Made by a program: the position numbers and the translations under genes
Part shown: piece after piece, positions 6,175 through 9,940 of the stretch
Position numbering within the stretch: the first letter of the stretch is position 1
How the letters are laid out: each line of letters opens with the position of its first letter
DNA from: JARLFX01 sp036404255
GTDB lineage: Bacteria > Acidobacteriota > Terriglobia > Terriglobales > Acidobacteriaceae
Direction of reading: 5' to 3'
NCBI GenBank assembly: GCA_036404255.1
Contig: DASWOP010000104.1
Span: 1-9,940, forward strand
Length of the DNA: 9,940 nt
Notes under the pieces: generated by a model
What the model saw: only the letters and a program-made list of their open reading frames with translations
Databases searched by the model: none
What the model was told of the DNA's origin: nothing

Positions 6175-7059
6175 TTAGTGCTTATTAAGTGCGTCCATTA
6201 AAAGACCAAGTGGGATAGGAAGACTTCTCAATTCAACATCGGTCATACGCTCAACTGCACTCAACGCCAGTTTACGAATCAAATTTACAGGTAAAGCGAC
6301 TATGTGCTCGGGTGTGGGGTCAGCGAGCAGATTGTTTTCGACTCGAGATTCAATCAGTTTTTGGGCCCGAGCATTTGCAATTGCCTTTTGGAACTCATCC
6401 ACAATCCGTCTACGCCGGAATGCAACCCACTTATTCTTAATTCCGAAAGAACCCAAAACGTCGTAGTAGGGAATCCACCATTTTGTTTCTTCAAGACTCC
6501 TTAATAGCTGCGGACGATATAGATCAGGAAGAGAATCCACAAAATCTTTACCAGCCTGGAGCAACGTCAGAGCCGATATTGGCTCAATCCGAACCCAACT
6601 CGCATCTGAGGGGGTGGCTTGCTTTGGAAGTACACGAATCTCACTCGCGTCCGGACGCAAAAAAATACGGAAATTCGATGAAGGGCTGGCGAAAGTCTTC
6701 CATGCGCGCGGATTATTCAGCAGAAGGCCCATGACACTAATTGCAGGGGCGGCAGGCGATGGCGATGAAGATATCTTCGCTTGATCCGGGGGGACTTGCG
6801 CTGCAATTTCTTTAGTTGTGTAGATGACGTCAGTACCCGCCCTCTTTTGTATTTCCACAATTTCTGGGACACAGCGGCGAATAAAATCACGGAGGTTGCG
6901 ACAGCCGAGCGAGTCGGCGCTATAGGAAGGAAAAGCCTCACGAAGAAGCACTGCCAAGCGACTTCCCGAAATTGTGTTTTGAGAAGAATTGGAAACAGCA
7001 CGCACTATGAACTGAGCATACTGGGTTGTAGCAGATGTTGGGTCGTAACAAGTCGTCAT
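6175..7059 (-). CDS. LOTUS/OST-HTH domain protein
   Basis: This is probably an RNA-binding protein with 294 cytoplasmic residues. Residues about 13-83 fit the LOTUS (OST-HTH) winged-helix pattern: a hydrophobic first helix (FIVRAV), then a spaced SRLAVLLREAFPSYSADSLGCRNLRDFIRRCVPEI core, then a C-terminal strand pair EIVEIQ...DVIYTT. A Pro/Ser-rich linker (about 89-108) separates it from a C-terminal region (about 109-294) that I cannot assign, which carries NNPRAWKTFASP, WWIPYYDVLGSFG and a basic KNKWVAFRRRR patch. In bacteria LOTUS domains are commonly joined to NYN RNase domains; none is visible here, and the next gene may supply the partner activity. ATG 7059 is preferred over GTG 7065 because GTG is part of the Shine-Dalgarno sequence GAGGTGAT. 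A 12-bp-stem hairpin lies in the leader. G+C is lower than in gyrA. Confidence 0.8.
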   Translation of the reverse strand: MTTCYDPTSATTQYAQFIVRAVSNSSQNTISGSRLAVLLREAFPSYSADSLGCRNLRDFIRRCVPEIVEIQKRAGTDVIYTTKEIAAQVPPDQAKISSSPSPAAPAISVMGLLLNNPRAWKTFASPSSNFRIFLRPDASEIRVLPKQATPSDASWVRIEPISALTLLQAGKDFVDSLPDLYRPQLLRSLEETKWWIPYYDVLGSFGIKNKWVAFRRRRIVDEFQKAIANARAQKLIESRVENNLLADPTPEHIVALPVNLIRKLALSAVERMTDVELRSLPIPLGLLMDALNKH

Positions 7060-7061
7060 TA

Positions 7062-7068
7062 TCACCTC
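7062..7068 (-). promoter_or_regulatory. Ribosome binding site deciding the LOTUS gene start
   Basis: On the minus strand GAGGTGA precedes ATG 7059 (GAGG ends 5 nt before it) and matches the anti-Shine-Dalgarno complement. The alternative GTG start at 7065 sits inside this site and would have no binding site of its own. Confidence 0.7.
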
Positions 7069-7088
7069 GCAAAATAGTTGAGGCTTGG

Positions 7089-7115
7089 GGCGGAGATAGG
7101 TACCCTATCTCCGCC
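7089..7115 (-). promoter_or_regulatory. Perfect 12-bp-stem hairpin in the LOTUS operon leader
   Basis: The arms GGCGGAGATAGG (7089-7100) and CCTATCTCCGCC (7104-7115) are exact reverse complements around a 3-nt loop. The element lies 29 nt before the LOTUS ATG on the minus strand. No T run follows on either side, so it is not a standard terminator. It could be an RNA element in the leader, an operator palindrome or a repeat. Given that the first gene encodes a predicted RNA-binding protein, self-regulation through this hairpin is an attractive but untested idea. Confidence 0.6.
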
Positions 7116-7227
7116 AAATCCAGCGGCCTCTATCTATCGTCGCGAAGCATCATGGTCGAGTAGTGCCGTGTTGCAGCATCTCTAGGTTGGCAGCGACTTT
7201 GTTGCCAACACTCTCACATGGTCCCGG

Positions 7228-7332
7228 CTAAGGTTCGCCTTCAATAACTTTCTTGAAAGCATCTGTCCCGATGCGGATGCGAGCTTTTCTTGCGTGCGAA
7301 CCATGCACTAGCTCTTCATCCTCGTTCATCAT
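7228..7332 (-). CDS. Possible 34-residue small ORF or gene remnant
   Basis: The translation MMNEDEELVHGSHARKARIRIGTDAFKKVIEGEP looks protein-like: an acidic start, then a basic amphipathic segment. The same frame stays open for 25 more codons past its TAG (to a TGA at 7150-7152). This may mean either a small protein or a longer gene broken by a stop. No clear Shine-Dalgarno sequence precedes either of the two adjacent ATG codons. It is co-directional with the LOTUS operon, which starts about 170 bp downstream. I recognise no family. Confidence 0.25.
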   Translation of the reverse strand: MMNEDEELVHGSHARKARIRIGTDAFKKVIEGEP

Positions 7333-7417
7333 CTTTGCATGCAATAGCACGTGTGTCAAGCATGGCCCCTGTGAATATGACTACAATTTGACACGCAATC
7401 TGTTGAATCGGGGTTTG

Positions 7418-7624
7418 TTAGCACTGTGAGTCCAAACTATTGGCAATCCGAGCAGCATGCCTATTCCCCCTTTGCTTCCATCCCTTAACCGCCGCATCCA
7501 GCTCCGAAATTACTACGGGTTTGCGGCCGCGGACGGTTACGCAAAAACGCGATATGTAGGATGAGCGCTCTTGATGTATCACAAGGGATGCTTGCACTGC
7601 ACGTTTGTTGCCATGGCTTTCCAT
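7418..7624 (-). CDS. Possible 68-residue small ORF
   Basis: The translation begins MESHGNKRAVQASLVIHQER, has a strand-like segment RFCVTVRGRKPVVIS, and then a basic helix-like end (AAVKGWKQRGNRHAARIANSL). No Shine-Dalgarno sequence precedes ATG 7624. It is divergent from the gene at 7676 and upstream of the 34-residue ORF in the same orientation. It may be spurious or a fragment of a lost gene, and no family is recognised. Confidence 0.2.
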   Translation of the reverse strand: MESHGNKRAVQASLVIHQERSSYISRFCVTVRGRKPVVISELDAAVKGWKQRGNRHAARIANSLDSQC

Positions 7625-7675
7625 CAGCTATATGCTTTTAGCACTAACTATTCCTTGTCGAACGAGGGCAGATAA

Positions 7676-8338
7676 ATGAGCATTGAAGCGACGGCTGAAG
7701 AACGTCTTGTACGGTTAGAGAAGTCGAACAAACGGTTAAAAGCTGGAATGTTTGCATTGTTAGTGCTCATATCGGCAGGTGTCATCTTAGGAGCCGCCTC
7801 ACCATCTCCTAAGATTCTTTCAGCGGAACGCTTTGTGCTGGTAGATGCAGCAGGCAATGAACGCGCAGAGCTATCGTCCAATAGTAAAAGTGCTGCACTG
7901 CAATTCTTAAACAGCAACGGGTCAAAAGGAATGGTTCTTATGACTGGTGACGCTGGGAATGGCCTTTTAGTATCCGACATGATGGGCAAATCACGTGCCA
8001 ATTTTTTGGCATTGAATGATGGTACAGCGTCGCTATCATTAATGAATGCTAACTCTCCAAATGAGGCCTTCTCAGTGAAGGACACCACACAAGGCACAGC
8101 ACTTGTTGTCCATGATGGCAATGGAAAGGATCGGTTGGACCTCGGATACACCGAGAAAGGTGCAAGTTTAGTCGTTGCTGACGCGAATGGAACTACGAAG
8201 GCAGCGGTTACGGAGCAGGGTATGGTGACATTCAAGAAAGGCGGTCAGCTTGAATGGGCATCTTTCGGTGAAGATATGAAACCGGAAGAGCGCAAACACA
8301 TAAGAGACTTGCTCAATTCGACCATGCCTCCGCAATAG
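7676..8338 (+). CDS. Membrane-anchored beta-repeat protein, uncharacterised
   Basis: The protein has 220 residues. An N-terminal coiled-coil-like segment (about 5-22, EATAEERLVRLEKSNKRLK) precedes one membrane helix (about 23-41) with no lipobox or cleavage motif, suggesting a bitopic protein with a short cytoplasmic coil and an exported body. Residues about 51-190 form roughly three degenerate beta-rich repeats built on 'LVxDxxGxxRAxLxxxxxGAxLxL'. Examples start at FVLVDAAGNERAEL (53-66), LLVSDMMGKSRANF (97-110) and LVVHDGNGKDRLDL (143-156), with LVVADANGTTKAAV at 165-178. Stacked repeats of this sort suggest a beta-solenoid or beta-helix, which is inference. I have seen similar architectures in other bacteria without a known role. 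GAGGG (7664-7668), 7 nt before ATG, supports the start. Base composition resembles the LOTUS operon more than gyrA. Confidence 0.85.
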   Translation: MSIEATAEERLVRLEKSNKRLKAGMFALLVLISAGVILGAASPSPKILSAERFVLVDAAGNERAELSSNSKSAALQFLNSNGSKGMVLMTGDAGNGLLVSDMMGKSRANFLALNDGTASLSLMNANSPNEAFSVKDTTQGTALVVHDGNGKDRLDLGYTEKGASLVVADANGTTKAAVTEQGMVTFKKGGQLEWASFGEDMKPEERKHIRDLLNSTMPPQ

Positions 8339-8423
8339 TATCCATATTGACCAAATCATCTCAATTCCGCTAGATGACTCAAATGCCCATCTTCTTTACC
8401 ATGGGTTTTCTCGTTCGAACACC

Positions 8424-8552
8424 TCATCCCCTCTTCTTTGCGGACTTCGCCTTGCGCGTCTTGCGTCGCTTCCGTCGCACCAGCTCTTCAGCGATCAGCA
8501 CCTTTGGGCATGCCTCAATTCCCTTCCGCCGCTCCGGCGGAAGGTCGCTCAT
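8424..8552 (-). pseudogene. N-terminal remnant of an XRE/HigA-type antitoxin
   Basis: Reading minus-strand from the GTG-ATG at 8555/8552 gives VMSDLPPERRKGIEACPKVL then IAEELVRRKRRKTRKAKSAKKRG and stop; upstream the frame continues as RLEE. This strongly resembles the start of a family of helix-turn-helix antitoxins partnered with RelE/HigB toxins, which typically read like '(L)xEVMAxLPxERRAKIExRAxELIAEEMxLRxLRKAR'. The match ends near the LIAEE motif. The DNA-binding HTH that should follow is absent and is replaced by a Lys/Arg-rich tail of about 18 residues. No toxin gene lies alongside. It could instead be a real small basic protein of 42 residues. It lies 36 bp after the PEGA gene on the same strand. 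Confidence 0.4.
8522..8544. repeat. Perfect 10-bp-stem hairpin
   Basis: CCTTCCGCCG (8522-8531) and CGGCGGAAGG (8535-8544) are exact reverse complements around CTC. The hairpin is within the antitoxin-like frame, where it encodes LPPERRK, and 45 bp past the end of the PEGA gene. It might help end transcription of that gene, but there is no T run. Confidence 0.4.
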
Positions 8553-8588
8553 CACTTCTTCTAAACGTACGCATTGCTGCCTCCGCTA

Positions 8589-9353
8589 CTACTTCGCTTC
8601 GAGTTCGGCGTTGAGGTTGATGGTTCCGCCCTTCACTTTGAGGGTGCGGGTCCAGGGCTGGTAGCCCTTCTTCGAGATGACGACGGCGTTCTCGCCAGGG
8701 TCTACTTCGACCAGGGAGGGGGTGTTGCCGACAAAGTTGCCGTTGATGGTGATGTCTGCGCCGGCGGGGGTGGAGGTGACGTTGATGCTGGCCTTTGCCG
8801 CGGCGGCTGCGGGGGCCGTGACCACGACCGTCTGCGTGCCGGGGAGGGGCGGGGCCGGGAGGGCGGCGAGTTCCTTTGCGTGGGTGTTCCAGTGATCCTG
8901 GATCGCTTTGCAGGCGTCTTGCACGGAGCCGCCGAGGGAGAGGGTGGACTCAGAGAAGATGGAGTCGCCGGATTTGCGGACGAAGACCGCTACCTTGTTC
9001 TTGTGCGAGAGCAGGCCCTTGCCACCTTCGTGGTCCAGTTCGACGACGTAGTCGCCCATGTCAAGACGGTTATTGATGAGCACCTGGGGGCAGCGCTGGC
9101 CGAAGGTCTTGATGATCTCTGCCGTCTGCGGGCGGGCGCCTCCGCTGGTGGAGCTGGCGTATGCGCCGGTGCCGCCGACTCCGCCGCCACCGCCACCGCC
9201 GGTGATCTGCCAGGAGTTGCTGTCTGTGATGTAGATGCGCGGCTTGTCTGCATCAGAACCAGGGACTGTGGGGGCGACGGGCGCGGTCTGCGCGATTGCG
9301 ATGGGCGTTATTGCTACTGCTAACGAAAATATTCCGGTCAGTACTCCGCGCAT
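8589..9353 (-). CDS. Secreted PEGA-domain protein
   Basis: The protein has 254 residues and is exported. An N-terminal signal peptide (MRGVLTGIFSLAVAITPIAIA, with an A-I-A cleavage motif at 19-21 and no lipobox cysteine) is followed by a Gly-rich linker (52-62). A middle region (about 78-153, with two cysteines, C88 and C148, that may pair outside the cell) reads QVLINNRLDMGDYVVELDHE and carries a strand VAVFVRK. A Pro/Ala linker (165-187) leads to a C-terminal PEGA domain (189-251: INVTSTPAGADITINGNFVG...PGENAVVISKKGYQPW). PEGA domains are small surface beta-modules presumed to mediate binding; their partner here is unknown. GGAGAG, 8 nt before ATG 9353, supports the start. It is transcribed away from the next gene (start 9827), so the 473 bp between hold both control regions. 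Confidence 0.92.
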   Translation of the reverse strand: MRGVLTGIFSLAVAITPIAIAQTAPVAPTVPGSDADKPRIYITDSNSWQITGGGGGGGVGGTGAYASSTSGGARPQTAEIIKTFGQRCPQVLINNRLDMGDYVVELDHEGGKGLLSHKNKVAVFVRKSGDSIFSESTLSLGGSVQDACKAIQDHWNTHAKELAALPAPPLPGTQTVVVTAPAAAAAKASINVTSTPAGADITINGNFVGNTPSLVEVDPGENAVVISKKGYQPWTRTLKVKGGTINLNAELEAK

Positions 9354-9826
9354 GTTGAGGTCTCTCCATGTTGATTTCAGAAATCAGGGATGACCAACAG
9401 TATTCCGAATGGCCGCTCTGCGGCAACCACAATCTTTGTGGGTTGGTGGAGGCGTGTTTGCAGGCTTCGCGGCTTGGCGGGAAAGGGGGATTTTTCTGGC
9501 TACTGCTTAATGTTTTGGTGGGTTGCGCGAAGTGTTAATGAAGTGGGTTCGTGCGTTGGGGTGAAAGAGATATGAAGCGCGTGTGAATTGATGCATTTCG
9601 CGGGGCGGATGAAAAAACATCTTCTGGGGAAAGTTTTTGCATTCGCGTTGGGGGGCTTCTGCGTATGGAGAGGTAGAGGACAAAGAGAGTTTACGGAGTG
9701 CAGCGCAGTTCGTTGCTAAGACTGCATTGCTACCGAAAAGTTTCACAAAAGAAACATGAAACTTCCCCGCCAACTCACAGTCTTAGCTCTCCGTAAGTCA
9801 CCTATATGTACTCAAGGAGTTTCACT
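9354..9826. other. 473-bp divergent intergenic interval
   Basis: This lies between the divergent starts of the PEGA gene and the gene at 9827. The open frames here have no recognisable features and cross each other. The left half (9371-9690) shows no repeat or box I can name. The right part holds the nested inverted repeats at 9691-9796 and the Shine-Dalgarno sequence AAGGAG at 9814-9819. No convincing -35/-10 pair was found. Confidence 0.55.
9691..9796 (+). promoter_or_regulatory. Nested inverted repeats, candidate structured RNA leader
   Basis: Three perfect inverted repeats are nested in order. The outermost is TTACGGAG (9691-9698) with CTCCGTAA (9789-9796). The middle is GCTAAGACTG (9715-9724) with CAGTCTTAGC (9778-9787). 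The inner is AAGTTTC (9738-9744) with GAAACTT (9758-9764). An alternative hairpin GTTTC-N6-GAAAC (9740-9755) competes with the inner stem. On the right side the outer and middle stems are one base apart, on the left 16. The block ends 17 nt before the Shine-Dalgarno sequence of the gene at 9827. This fits a long regulatory leader, but a decayed mobile repeat is also possible. Confidence 0.5.
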
Positions 9827-9940
9827 ATGAATCTATCCCCGAAAGTAAATCGCCTGCAGCGTACTATCGCTTCGCTTTGCCTGCTCACGCTGCCCATCAC
9901 CGCCTTTGCAGCACGCAAGCAGGATGCTGCCGCGCCAACC
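9827..9940 (+). CDS. Secreted protein, N-terminal part only
   Basis: The first 38 codons of a gene run off the window end. The residues begin MNLSPKVNRLQRTIASLCLL and continue TLPITAFAARKQDAAAPT: a basic N-region, a hydrophobic core at about 13-27 and an A-F-A cleavage motif (26-28), i.e. a Sec signal peptide followed by a polar Ala/Pro-rich start of the mature protein. A strong Shine-Dalgarno sequence AAGGAG (9814-9819) lies 7 nt before ATG. The product is unknown because the mature part is missing. A set of nested inverted repeats lies immediately upstream and may control it. Confidence 0.75.
   Translation, partial: MNLSPKVNRLQRTIASLCLLTLPITAFAARKQDAAAPT

Larger units (their letters stand above)
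7066..7675. other. 610-bp interval between divergent genes
   Basis: This interval holds the leader hairpin (7089-7115), a second, weaker hairpin GTTGGCA-N10-TGCCAAC (7186-7209), two doubtful minus-strand small ORFs (7228-7332 and 7418-7624), and the Shine-Dalgarno sequence GAGGG (7664-7668) of the gene at 7676. No tRNA-like fold was seen. No promoter with both boxes was convincing on either strand. The short open frames and one readable frame interrupted by a stop suggest decayed coding DNA. Confidence 0.5.

Noticed and set aside
7353..7395. TTGACA boxes on both strands as promoters
   Set aside because: Neither has a recognisable -10 hexamer at 16-18 bp; treated as chance.
7648..8235. 195-codon minus-strand ORF opposite the beta-repeat protein
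   Set aside because: Ser-rich translation with no features; the + strand frame has a Shine-Dalgarno sequence, membrane helix and repeats.
8574..9323. 249-codon + strand ORF opposite the PEGA gene
   Set aside because: Gly/Asp/Val-biased shadow of a gene with a clear signal peptide and domain on the other strand.
9390..9773. ORFs of 61 and 88 codons between the PEGA gene and the last gene
   Set aside because: No Shine-Dalgarno sequence, mutually overlapping, odd composition; one covers the nested inverted repeats.

Overview
The window looks like a chromosomal segment of a soil acidobacterium (Acidobacteriota, probably the Terriglobia/Acidobacteriaceae branch). This is inferred, not proven. 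The reasons are the moderately high G+C of the core genes, a long GyrA with a charged insertion in its C-terminal domain, a secreted PEGA-domain protein, and intergenic DNA packed with short hairpin repeats of the 'GATTCTTCG...GAATGAC' and 'GGCATGGCTGAAGCCATGCC' kinds that I associate with that group.

Left part (1-2652): a repeat-containing leader, then a sodium:solute symporter on the + strand (247-1683). A 969-base gene-free stretch follows. It holds a double operator-like palindrome (two GTGGTA-N6-TACCAC boxes exactly 21 bp apart) and at least three families of dispersed hairpin repeats. One composite repeat of about 115-125 bp occurs both at the window start and at 2010-2136.

Middle (2653-5442): gyrA, complete, with catalytic Tyr142, a wild-type-looking quinolone pocket (Ser103, Asp107) and a GyrA box. 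Both gyrA and the symporter have a -10-like hexamer 10-12 nt before ATG and no Shine-Dalgarno sequence, suggesting leaderless or nearly leaderless mRNAs.

Right-middle (5443-8338): a stretch of visibly lower G+C. A minus-strand two-gene operon encodes a protein with an N-terminal LOTUS/OST-HTH (predicted RNA-binding) domain, followed 15 nt later by a 239-residue protein I cannot assign. Its leader contains a perfect 12-bp-stem hairpin. The operon's last stop codon directly abuts the gyrA stop codon. Divergent to it lies a membrane-anchored protein with beta-rich 'D..G..RA.L' repeats. The 610 bp between them hold two doubtful small ORFs. This operon is the best candidate in the window for something not well described.

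Right end (8339-9940): the N-terminal remnant of an XRE/HigA-type antitoxin, a secreted PEGA-domain protein on the minus strand, and the first 38 codons of a secreted protein on the + strand. Just ahead of that last gene are three nested inverted repeats (9691-9796) that could form a long structured RNA leader. No tRNA, rRNA, CRISPR array, transposase or integrase gene was seen.
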